From an uncultured Spirochaetales bacterium (GTDB lineage Bacteria > Spirochaetota > Spirochaetia > Sphaerochaetales > Sphaerochaetaceae), in the NCBI GenBank assembly GCA_949293335.1, contig CASFDA010000005.1, positions 62,001 to 126,000 on the forward strand: a stretch of 64,000 nt of DNA, given 5' to 3'. Shown here in pieces: positions 1 through 7,127 of the stretch. Both the position numbers and the translations under genes were made by a program. The notes beneath the pieces were generated by a model that saw nothing but the letters and a program-made list of their open reading frames with translations, made no database searches and was not told the origin of the DNA. Every line of letters begins with the position of its first letter. Position 1 is the stretch's first letter.

Positions 1-932
1 TCAAGGTCATACTCGACACGAGTCTTGATCCTCTCGGCCTCCACTAGCTTGCCAAGGCTCTTGAAGTACTCTACCCTCTCCTCTTTCTCCTCATTGATAC
101 GCTCTATTCCCTTCTTTATGAAAGAATCCGGAAGAACAAACTGCTTTGCAGGATAGAGTGTGACGGAATCAACAGATTCGAGCTTATGGCCTGTAATCGG
201 ATCAAACCACACGATCGATGCGATCTCATCCCAGTCAAGGGTGATCCTGAACGCGCTCTCCAGATATGCAGGATAGATTTCAATCACATCTCCATGACTC
301 CTGAAGTTTCCCCTCTCGAGAACCATGTCATTGCGCTCGTAAAGCATCCTGGCAAGCTGCGAGAACTCTTTCTTGTGATCAAATGCATCCCCGACGTTGA
401 AGGAATGCACCATATCTGTGAGGGCCACTGGATTGCCGAGGCCATAGATACAGGAGACTGTCGCGACTACGATGACATCACGTCTTTCCAGAAGGCTGAA
501 AGATGCCTTGAGCCTCAGCCTGTCGATCTCATCGTTTATATCGGTCTCCTTCTCTATGTAAAGGTCTTTTCCAGGGACATATGCCTCAGGCTGGTAATAG
601 TCGTATGTCGAGACAAAATACTCCACTGCGTTCTCGGGAAAGAACGACTTGAATTCCCTGTAAAGCTGCGCAGAAAGTGTCTTGTTGTGGGAAAGCACCA
701 GAGTAGGACGCTGTATCTTCTCGATCAGTTTTGCCATCGTGAATGTCTTTCCTGATCCTGTGACCCCTTTCAGAGTCTGTGCCCTGTCTCCGTCAAGATA
801 GCCTCTGTAGAGTTTCTCAACAGCCTCCCCCTGATCACCAGAGAGGGAAAAGTCACTCACGACATGAAAAGGTCTCGACCTGCCCGTCTGGAAATCATAG
901 ATCGCAGGCTCTGCCAAATTCATTTCTGCCAT
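1..932 (-). CDS. uvrB: UvrABC excinuclease subunit B, 3'-truncated by window edge
   Basis: UvrB is the damage-verification helicase of nucleotide excision repair. It receives damaged DNA from UvrA and recruits UvrC. About 310 N-terminal residues are visible. They include the P-loop GVTGSGKT near residues 56-63 and the beta-hairpin segment YYQPEAYVP near 112-120, which inserts between the DNA strands; both are diagnostic of UvrB. The C-terminal helicase and UvrC-binding domains lie beyond position 1. I place the start at 932, where a strong GGAGGGGG Shine-Dalgarno sits about 4-6 bases upstream; a second in-frame ATG at 923 overlaps the stop of the upstream protease gene. The two genes overlap and are probably co-transcribed. 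Family identity is certain; only the start choice is open. Confidence 0.95.
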   Translation of the reverse strand, partial: MAEMNLAEPAIYDFQTGRSRPFHVVSDFSLSGDQGEAVEKLYRGYLDGDRAQTLKGVTGSGKTFTMAKLIEKIQRPTLVLSHNKTLSAQLYREFKSFFPENAVEYFVSTYDYYQPEAYVPGKDLYIEKETDINDEIDRLRLKASFSLLERRDVIVVATVSCIYGLGNPVALTDMVHSFNVGDAFDHKKEFSQLARMLYERNDMVLERGNFRSHGDVIEIYPAYLESAFRITLDWDEIASIVWFDPITGHKLESVDSVTLYPAKQFVLPDSFIKKGIERINEEKEERVEYFKSLGKLVEAERIKTRVEYDL

Positions 933-2098
933 ATTCCCCCCTCCATGGAAGAGAGCGTCACGTCATATTCTCTCACGTCTTTTCCCCTACGTACCATGAC
1001 GCTCACAATATCTCCCGCTTCATGATAGAAAAGAGCCTTCCTGTAGTCATCCATAGAATTTGTAGTTATTCCGTCAATAGATAGAATCACATCACCATCG
1101 AGATATATCAGGGACTGACCATACTGGACTCTCCTATTTCCTCCCCTGATTCCGCTTTCATCCAGATTTCCGCCACTTTTCACTTCAGAGACAAGCAGGC
1201 CTACAGAAGGAGTGATGTTCATGCTAGATGCAATTGCCTCATCAATCGGAAGTACCCGTGCTTCGAATTCACCCCGCTCTACCTTGCCATTTTCGTACAG
1301 TGACCGGATGATTTCCTTCAGTCTCAGAGAAGGAAGGGCAAAGGCAATCTGGCTCTGTGAGTAATTTGAATCAACAAGCCCAAGCACTTCTCCTTTTCTA
1401 TCAAGGAGAGGGCCTCCGCTGTTTCCGGGATATACGAGCATATCCATCTGCAAAAGAGAAGGAATCACAGTCCCGTTTTCTGTGACCGCACTACGATCAA
1501 GGCCACTGATTTCCCCATAGCTCTGGCTCCAGTTATTTCCATATGGATGTCCGATTACATATACTTTCTCGCCAACAAAAGGAGCAGAAGATGAAAGGAC
1601 GAGGACATTTGGGGTACTTCTCCTTACTCTCACCAGCGCAACGTCCGAAAGATCATCAGAACCTATGAGCTCGCCTTTTTCCCTGCTTCCATCAGAGAAA
1701 GTCACATCGATGGAATTCCTGTCCCTGATATTATGGCTGACAGTCAGTATGAGGCCTTCGGGAGAAATTATGATGCCGCTGCCTGTAGAGGAAAGAGAAG
1801 TTATCTTAACCACTCCATCGCGACAAGAATCATATACATAGAGGTTATCATTCTCCTCTTCATCAATATCCTCATAGAGGGAAAACTCGCGATTGAGTTG
1901 GGCTGTATCATAACCGAACAGGGAAAGGAGCTCGTCATCGCCAAGCTCTTTCCGTACACTAGAAATGTATGAAAGAGCATCAGATTGTACCCGCTTTTCT
2001 CTGACTGACGCTGTAATGACTGCCAAAACGTACAAGAGTGAAACCAGCAGGATGATAAAAAGCGCTAGAAGAAGCTTGTTTTTCCCGTCCTTGTTCAT
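920..2098 (-). CDS. HtrA/DegS-type trypsin-like serine protease with PDZ domain
   Basis: This 392-residue protein should be an envelope quality-control protease. An uncleaved N-terminal membrane anchor (about residues 8-30) leaves the protease domain outside the inner membrane, the DegS layout. The catalytic triad is legible: His122 (VSHNI), Asp152 (SDVAL) and Ser227 (GNSGGP). A single PDZ domain follows at about 290-385. The roughly 80-residue stretch between anchor and protease domain is acidic and longer than in E. coli DegS. The gene ends inside the start region of uvrB. No RseA-type partner is visible nearby, so a stress-signalling role is not shown. Protease assignment is secure; the DegS versus DegQ label is inferred from the single PDZ and membrane anchor. 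Confidence 0.9.
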   Translation of the reverse strand: MNKDGKNKLLLALFIILLVSLLYVLAVITASVREKRVQSDALSYISSVRKELGDDELLSLFGYDTAQLNREFSLYEDIDEEENDNLYVYDSCRDGVVKITSLSSTGSGIIISPEGLILTVSHNIRDRNSIDVTFSDGSREKGELIGSDDLSDVALVRVRRSTPNVLVLSSSAPFVGEKVYVIGHPYGNNWSQSYGEISGLDRSAVTENGTVIPSLLQMDMLVYPGNSGGPLLDRKGEVLGLVDSNYSQSQIAFALPSLRLKEIIRSLYENGKVERGEFEARVLPIDEAIASSMNITPSVGLLVSEVKSGGNLDESGIRGGNRRVQYGQSLIYLDGDVILSIDGITTNSMDDYRKALFYHEAGDIVSVMVRRGKDVREYDVTLSSMEGGIWQK

Positions 2099-2168
2099 CA
2101 GAGATGAATCTATGGGAAAGAGATGTAATCGTCAAGAGAAGCGAAAAATATGTTAGAATCATCAGGTC

Positions 2169-2963
2169 ATGAAGATAGAGAGACAGAACGGTAAAGCCTG
2201 GGACGAAGAGAGCAGGAAGAAAAACTTCTGGACTAACGGCCTGACAGAAGGCATGAAAGAAAAGCTTGAGAGTGGCAAGCAGAGCATATGGGTCACCCCC
2301 AAAAGCGATGTTCCATTCTCCTGGCTTGATGAGAAAGGCAACGGGAAGGCTCTCAATCTCGGCGGAGGAGGGGGACAGCAAACTGTAATACTATCCCGCC
2401 TCGGTTTTTCCGTAACAACGATAGATGTCTCTGAGCGTCAGATCAGGAAAGACAGAAAAGCGCTTGAGGAGTATGGCCTAGATGCAGAACTTATCAATGG
2501 TGACATGAGAGACTTGTCGATGTTCGAAGATGAGTCATTCTCACTCGTCATTTCACCCCAAGCCGTGAATTTCATATCTGACGTACAGCAGTTTTACAAA
2601 GACATATACCGGGTACTGAGAAAAGATGGCAGCTTCATAATCGGATTTGCAAATCCAATACTGTACATTTTTGACAGGGAAGCAGAGAACAAAGGAAAGC
2701 TGAAAGTAAAATATACAATTCCATACTCTGATGAAAGAAGCCTTAGCAAAAAGGAAAGGAAGAGGAAGATCATGGAAAAAGACACTTTCGAATATTCCCA
2801 TACCCTTTCTTCTCTGATCGGAGGGCTCTGCAGGGAGGGTTTTGTCATAGAAGACATGTTCTCTGACGATAGCCTTTTCGAACCTGTAGACTCCTTCATT
2901 TCAGATTCATTCATTGCGCTGAAGGCAAGGAAATCAGCTCATTTTCCTCAAGAAGAACTATGA
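2169..2963 (+). CDS. Class I SAM-dependent methyltransferase
   Basis: This 264-residue cytosolic enzyme has a methyltransferase type-11 fold. The glycine-rich SAM loop ALNLGGGGGQQ is at residues 61-71. It is followed by the acidic strand end TTIDVS and a motif IV region LVISPQAVNFI. The 'YRVLRKDGSFIIGFANP' segment is typical of small-molecule methyltransferases. The substrate cannot be read from sequence. It starts 70 bases from the protease gene, which runs the opposite way, and its last 53 bases overlap the 3' end of the convergent apbE gene. That is an unusually long tail-to-tail overlap, but both reading frames are clearly real. Confidence 0.85.
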   Translation: MKIERQNGKAWDEESRKKNFWTNGLTEGMKEKLESGKQSIWVTPKSDVPFSWLDEKGNGKALNLGGGGGQQTVILSRLGFSVTTIDVSERQIRKDRKALEEYGLDAELINGDMRDLSMFEDESFSLVISPQAVNFISDVQQFYKDIYRVLRKDGSFIIGFANPILYIFDREAENKGKLKVKYTIPYSDERSLSKKERKRKIMEKDTFEYSHTLSSLIGGLCREGFVIEDMFSDDSLFEPVDSFISDSFIALKARKSAHFPQEEL

Positions 2964-3885
2964 GCCTCACATCAAAATGCCGGGAAAGGGAATCCAGGTC
3001 ATCGAGCCCCTCTACATATGCTGTTGTCGAGAGTGCATCTGCAAGAGTTGCATCGGATGAGATGACAGTAACGGAGCGGAGAGGGCCCTCAATGGGATAG
3101 CCTGTTCTGGATGAGAGTATATGCGAATACATCTTTCCATCTTCCAGTATGCTGAAACGTTCATAGCTCCCACTGGTCGACACACTGTAGCCAGGAGGCA
3201 CAGAGACGACATCGACATACTCAGATGAACTCCCATCAGGGTTTCTTATTCCTATTCTCCAGTCACCACCTCTGGGACTCTCCCCGAGAAGGGAAATGTT
3301 TCCACCGAGATTTATGCTGGCTCTCTCGACCCCGTTTTCCTTTAGGAAATCCATCAGCTTTGATGCAATGAATCCCTTCCCTATTCCTCCCAGATCGAGA
3401 CTCATTCCCTCTTCAAGGAAACGGACAGTCCTCTTCTCTTCATCGAGGACTATCTTGCTGTAATCTGACAGCAGTCTCTTTTTTTCAATCTCTTCAGGAG
3501 AAGGAAGCTTGTCACTTTTGCCTATCTGCCAGAGATCAACCAGCGGACCTATTGCGACATTGAAGGCTCCACCGGTTTCCCTGCTCAGATCCAGTGCTCT
3601 CTTGAGCGCGTCAAACAGGACAGGCGACAAAGCCACCTCTTCTCTATATGCATTCTGATTCACGTAATATAGTTCGCTGTTCTCAGAATATCTGTCGAGG
3701 GTATTCTGCAGTTCATAGAGAAGAGAGAAGAAAGGCTCCACAACATGCCTGTCCTTCTCATCATAAAGATGGATCGAGCATACAGTGTCCAATGCAATGC
3801 GCGATTCAGAAATCTCCTCTTTGCTGTCATGACAAGAAGAAAAGAGCACAGCAAAAAACAAGGACAGAACTATGATCTTCCTCAT
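2911..3885 (-). CDS. apbE: FAD:protein FMN transferase (ApbE), lipoprotein
   Basis: ApbE covalently attaches FMN to threonine residues of periplasmic or membrane flavoproteins such as RnfG/NqrC. The 324-residue product begins with a lipoprotein signal ending at Cys18 (LFSSC), so it is exported and lipid-anchored. Family hallmarks are present: the central DLGGIGKGFIA segment, the HILSSRTGYPI motif, and the C-terminal ATLADALSTTAYV segment that binds the metal and flavin. Its start overlaps the stop of the upstream PfkB-like gene by an ATGA junction, implying translational coupling. No rnf or nqr operon is visible in the window, so its flavoprotein client is elsewhere. Confidence 0.92.
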   Translation of the reverse strand: MRKIIVLSLFFAVLFSSCHDSKEEISESRIALDTVCSIHLYDEKDRHVVEPFFSLLYELQNTLDRYSENSELYYVNQNAYREEVALSPVLFDALKRALDLSRETGGAFNVAIGPLVDLWQIGKSDKLPSPEEIEKKRLLSDYSKIVLDEEKRTVRFLEEGMSLDLGGIGKGFIASKLMDFLKENGVERASINLGGNISLLGESPRGGDWRIGIRNPDGSSSEYVDVVSVPPGYSVSTSGSYERFSILEDGKMYSHILSSRTGYPIEGPLRSVTVISSDATLADALSTTAYVEGLDDLDSLSRHFDVRLIVLLEENELISLPSAQ

Positions 3886-4481
3886 CCCTTGTGCTCCTCA
3901 AGCAATATTAGGATGTCTGCAATATCATCTGGCCCAGTTTTCTCCAGCGTCCTGCTGACATATGGCATCAGGATATTTTTTGACCTTGTGTATACATCCT
4001 CAGAATAGACATGGCCAAAATCGGCAAGGACAATCTCTGGTTTCGGGTTCATGAATGTGACTATATCGATGATGCTTGATGCAAGAGGTGCTATCGACAG
4101 CGATTCTGCAGTTACATAACACAGATCAATAGTCCCCAGCGAGGATTCTGCCAGTACATTTGCAAGAAGCAGAGATGAAACTGAAGTTGCGGCCCTTACC
4201 CCTTTCGGATAAATCGTCCGTCCCGACCTGAACTCAATCTTTATCCCTGTCTCGACAGGGGAAGAAAGACCGTCAAGAATATATGAAAAAGAAGATATAT
4301 CTTCCTTGAGGAATGTGCCTAATTCATCCATCGAGGAATATGCGCTGATGAAACAACTCTTCTTCCCTTTCTGATACAGAGCGGAGGCAACATCATAGCC
4401 ATCTCCACCAGCTTTCAAGACGAACTTCCCGTCATCTTCCTCACAGAAGACTGCATAAAGATCTGAAAACACAGCAATCAT
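3882..4481 (-). CDS. Short PfkB-like (ribokinase fold) protein, function unknown
   Basis: The first 60 residues resemble the N-terminal part of PfkB-family sugar kinases: a GGDGYDVASALYQKG segment, then CFISAYSSMDELGTFL, where such kinases have the sugar-binding N-A-A...G...D.FG pattern. At 199 residues it is about two thirds of a normal PfkB protein. The C-terminal GAGD catalytic and anion-hole motif is not found, so kinase activity is doubtful. It overlaps the apbE start by four bases (ATGA) and is probably translated with it. It may be a degenerate or repurposed kinase fold. The family call rests on pattern resemblance only. Confidence 0.5.
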   Translation of the reverse strand: MIAVFSDLYAVFCEEDDGKFVLKAGGDGYDVASALYQKGKKSCFISAYSSMDELGTFLKEDISSFSYILDGLSSPVETGIKIEFRSGRTIYPKGVRAATSVSSLLLANVLAESSLGTIDLCYVTAESLSIAPLASSIIDIVTFMNPKPEIVLADFGHVYSEDVYTRSKNILMPYVSRTLEKTGPDDIADILILLEEHKG

Positions 4482-4634
4482 GAAGAAATGATAGCTTTCA
4501 TTTCATCTGTTGCAAAGAGATGCTCAGCCTCATTCCCTTTTATCCCGAAATTGGCAAGAAGACTCCATCCTCTGCAGGGTGGAGATGAATTGACGCACGT
4601 ATTGCTTGAAACAATTCAAAATGATAGAATAAAT

Positions 4635-4850
4635 CATGGTCGAAGATACACTGAGGACCGTGATATCAAAGCCGCAAAAACACTGCTTCTTGCAGGAGAG
4701 CATATGATGTCTTGCACCCGTACGGAACATACGGGTACTTCGGAGGAGCGGAAGTTAGACTTCCATACCTCATATGAGATATGGAAGCATTCTGTGAAAC
4801 GCCCTGAGATGGGAAAGAGCCCGGAAGCTCCATCTTCAAGCGTCAGCTAA
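4635..4850 (+). pseudogene. tnpB: TnpB C-terminal fragment
   Basis: The reading frame HGRRYTEDRDIKAAKTLLLAG matches the end of the zinc-finger/RuvC region of IS605 TnpB nucleases, where a CGxxHDRDxNAAKN-type motif is expected: here Asp-Arg-Asp lies at 4656-4664. The run from there to SPEAPSSSVS and the TAA at 4848 looks like the usual TnpB C-terminal tail. The RuvC DDE core, the rest of the zinc finger and the N-terminal domain are missing, so no active nuclease can be made. There is no convincing start codon. Confidence 0.55.
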
Positions 4851-4865
4851 GAGGGAGTAGTTCAC
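4711..4865 (+). ncRNA. Possible vestigial omegaRNA (right-end RNA) of the TnpB element
   Basis: In this family the guide RNA overlaps the tnpB 3' end and the element right end. Three inverted repeats follow one another here: CCCGTA/TACGGG (4717-4722 with 4730-4735), ACTTC/GAAGT (4737-4741 with 4751-4755) and CTTCCATA/TATGGAAG (4760-4767 with 4780-4787). The terminal GTAGTTCAC would be the scaffold end, and the flank beyond 4865 would be the guide. Structure and placement fit; expression is not shown. Confidence 0.35.
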
Positions 4866-4866
4866 T

Positions 4867-5319
4867 ATGCAGATTAAAAAAGTAGACTGGATCAACAGGC
4901 CTGAAAAAGTAAAGGTAAGCGCACATAGCCTCACTTTCATGGATAATTATCCGTCCTATGCACTTTATACTATCGGCAAGGACGAGGATCTCTTCCTTTC
5001 CTACGAAGGTGAGGAAGTGTCATTCATCCTGCTGCACACAGACAAGGACATGATCACACTCCATGAAGATGAAATCGACATTTCATTCGCAGGCCTGAAT
5101 GCAAAAGTACGAAAGAAAAGAGGGAATAGTCTCTACATCAGGAAACGCGGTGAGGAGGTGACGTTTTCTGACGAAGAAGGGGACCTTCTCTCCCTCTCCT
5201 ATCCTTCATTTTCAACATCGGTCTCTGTGGGATTCAAAACAAAAGGAATAAAAAGAGAAATCAGACTGTCATTCTTCCAAGAAAAGCCTGGTGATGGTAA
5301 TATCTACGAAAATTGTTAG
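4867..5319 (+). CDS. Hypothetical protein, 150 aa
   Basis: I do not recognise this family. The product is soluble, mixed-charge and beta-rich in appearance, with no signal peptide or membrane segment. It lies ten bases upstream of glnS on the same strand and is probably co-transcribed with it. Its start codon is two bases after the right end of the TnpB remnant, and the Shine-Dalgarno-like GAGGGAG at 4851-4857 lies inside that element. Either the element landed exactly upstream of the start or it trimmed an originally longer gene. The glnS linkage and clean reading frame argue that it is expressed. Confidence 0.6.
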   Translation: MQIKKVDWINRPEKVKVSAHSLTFMDNYPSYALYTIGKDEDLFLSYEGEEVSFILLHTDKDMITLHEDEIDISFAGLNAKVRKKRGNSLYIRKRGEEVTFSDEEGDLLSLSYPSFSTSVSVGFKTKGIKREIRLSFFQEKPGDGNIYENC

Positions 5320-5329
5320 GAGAGCGATT

Positions 5330-7009
5330 ATGGAAGAGAAACCTTTGAATTTCCTTGAGAAAATCATTGAGGATGACCTGAAGAACAACAGAGTACCTGA
5401 TGGAAAAATAGTGACAAGGTTTCCACCAGAGCCGAATGGATATCTTCATATCGGGCACATAAAGAGCATTGTCATCAATTTCGGCCTCGCAGAGAAATAT
5501 GGCGGGAAATGTCATCTCAGGCTTGATGATACGAACCCTGCTAAAGAGGAGACAGAGTATATCGACTCCATCAAGGAGGACATCAAATGGCTGGGTTACT
5601 CCTGGGGAAGCGATGAGTATTACGCCTCAGACTATTACGATCAGCTCTATGAAATCGCTGTAAGGCTCATAAAGGAAGGAAAGGCCTACGTGGACTCGCT
5701 ATCGGCTGAGGAGATGAAGGAATATAGAGGCACGCTGACAGAGGGCGGAAAGGAAAGCCCGGACAGGAACAGGCCCATTGAAGAAAATCTCCGCCTTTTT
5801 GAAGAGATGAAAGAAGGAAAGCATCCTGAAGGCTCTTATACGCTCAGGGCAAAGATAGATATGCAGAGCCCTAATATAAACCTGAGGGATCCAGCGCTCT
5901 ACAGGATCAAGTTCGCAGAGCATCCAAGAACGGGAAAGAAATGGTGCATATATCCGATGTACGACTTCACCCACCCAATCAGCGATGCGATCGAGGGGAT
6001 CACGCACTCCATCTGCACACTCGAATTCGAGGATCACAGGCCTGCATATGATTGGGCAACAAGCATAGACGGGATTGAGCACACTCCGCATCAGTACGAG
6101 TTCGCGCGATTGAATGTCTCTTATCTCCTCATGAGCAAGAGGAAACTGCTTTACCTTGTAAACAACAATTTCGTGACCGGATGGGATGACCCACGAATGC
6201 CTACTATCTCAGGCGTAAGGAGGAGAGGATACTCCCCTGAGTCGATGAAAGATTTCGTTACCCGCGTTGGCGTTGCGAAGGTAGAAGGAATGGTTGACTA
6301 CGCACTCATGGAGTTCTGCGTGAGGGAAGACCTGAACAAGAGGGCAAAAAGGCTTATGGCAGTCCTCGATCCAGTGCGTCTTGTCATCGACAACTATCCT
6401 GACGGAAAGACAGAATACTTTGAAGCTGTCGACAATCCGGAGGATGAAAATTCCAAGACACATCTGATTCCGTTCTCAAAACATCTCCTGATCGAGAGGG
6501 AAGACTTCATGGAAAACCCAGTCAAAGGTTACCACAGGCTCTATGTCGGAAACGAAGTAAGGCTGAAGTACGCCTATTACGTCACTGCAACGAGCTTCGA
6601 GAAGGATGAGAATGGAAATATAACGCTGATTCATGCCACATACGACGAGAACAGCAGAGGTGGCACTACCAGTGATGGAAGGAAAGTCCGGGGAACAAGC
6701 CACTGGGTAGATGAGGAGACGGCACTAAAAGTCGAAGTCAGACAGTACGACAAACTGTTCAAGAACGAAGTGCCTGGAGCAAATACTGGAAACTACCTCG
6801 ACGACCTCAATCCTGGTTCACTTATCGTCCTTAATGACGCATATGTGGAGAAGGAAGCGGAAAACGTGAAAATGGGCGAATATCTCCAGTTCATACGTAA
6901 TGGCTACTATATCTTGGATAAAGATACGACAGAGGATCACTTGGTGTTCAACAGGACATGTACACTCAAGGACAGCTGGAAAAAAGAGAAAGCCAAACTC
7001 GGACTCTGA
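5330..7009 (+). CDS. glnS: Glutaminyl-tRNA synthetase
   Basis: GlnRS charges tRNA-Gln directly with glutamine. The 559-residue class I synthetase has the signature HIGH at residues 40-43 (PPEPNGYLHIGH) and a KMSKS-loop variant MSKR at 268-271. The C-terminal beta-barrel anticodon-binding domain is complete, and the length is normal for bacterial GlnRS. I choose ATG 5330, preceded by AGGAG at 5318-5322, over an in-frame ATG at 5291 that would add 13 atypical residues. Bacteria with GlnRS usually do not rely on GatCAB for Gln-tRNA. An intrinsic terminator follows eight bases after the stop. Confidence 0.97.
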   Translation: MEEKPLNFLEKIIEDDLKNNRVPDGKIVTRFPPEPNGYLHIGHIKSIVINFGLAEKYGGKCHLRLDDTNPAKEETEYIDSIKEDIKWLGYSWGSDEYYASDYYDQLYEIAVRLIKEGKAYVDSLSAEEMKEYRGTLTEGGKESPDRNRPIEENLRLFEEMKEGKHPEGSYTLRAKIDMQSPNINLRDPALYRIKFAEHPRTGKKWCIYPMYDFTHPISDAIEGITHSICTLEFEDHRPAYDWATSIDGIEHTPHQYEFARLNVSYLLMSKRKLLYLVNNNFVTGWDDPRMPTISGVRRRGYSPESMKDFVTRVGVAKVEGMVDYALMEFCVREDLNKRAKRLMAVLDPVRLVIDNYPDGKTEYFEAVDNPEDENSKTHLIPFSKHLLIEREDFMENPVKGYHRLYVGNEVRLKYAYYVTATSFEKDENGNITLIHATYDENSRGGTTSDGRKVRGTSHWVDEETALKVEVRQYDKLFKNEVPGANTGNYLDDLNPGSLIVLNDAYVEKEAENVKMGEYLQFIRNGYYILDKDTTEDHLVFNRTCTLKDSWKKEKAKLGL

Positions 7010-7017
7010 TAAAAATT

Positions 7018-7055
7018 GCCACAGAAACCAAAGAGATGGAATCTGTGGCTTTTTT
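7018..7055 (+). terminator. Rho-independent terminator after glnS
   Basis: Perfect 8-bp stem GCCACAGA/TCTGTGGC (7018-7025 with 7042-7049) followed immediately by six T residues. It closes the 4867-7009 transcription unit. Confidence 0.9.
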
Positions 7056-7127
7056 GTCACTATATAAGACAATACAAGCTGGTTAATCCTTCATCACACT
7101 TAGTACCACACTGCGTGAAGGCTTGCT

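Larger units (their letters stand above)
4575..4865 (+). mobile_element. IS200/IS605-type (TnpB-only) element, internally deleted remnant
   Basis: A 385-bp gap between divergent genes carries the 3' end of a tnpB gene, three hairpins, and a terminus ending GTAGTTCAC at 4857-4865, which fits the right ends of this single-strand-transposing family. On the left, a promoter-like stretch (TTGAAA, then TAGAAT near 4624) leads directly into the tnpB tail, as if about 1 kb of coding sequence has been deleted. The left boundary is uncertain. No TnpA transposase is present. The element ends two bases before the start codon of the next gene. Confidence 0.55.

Noticed and set aside
7076-7127. Possible terminator CCTTCA...TGAAGG after the RlmK-like gene
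   Set aside because: Loop is long and there is no T-run in the right direction.
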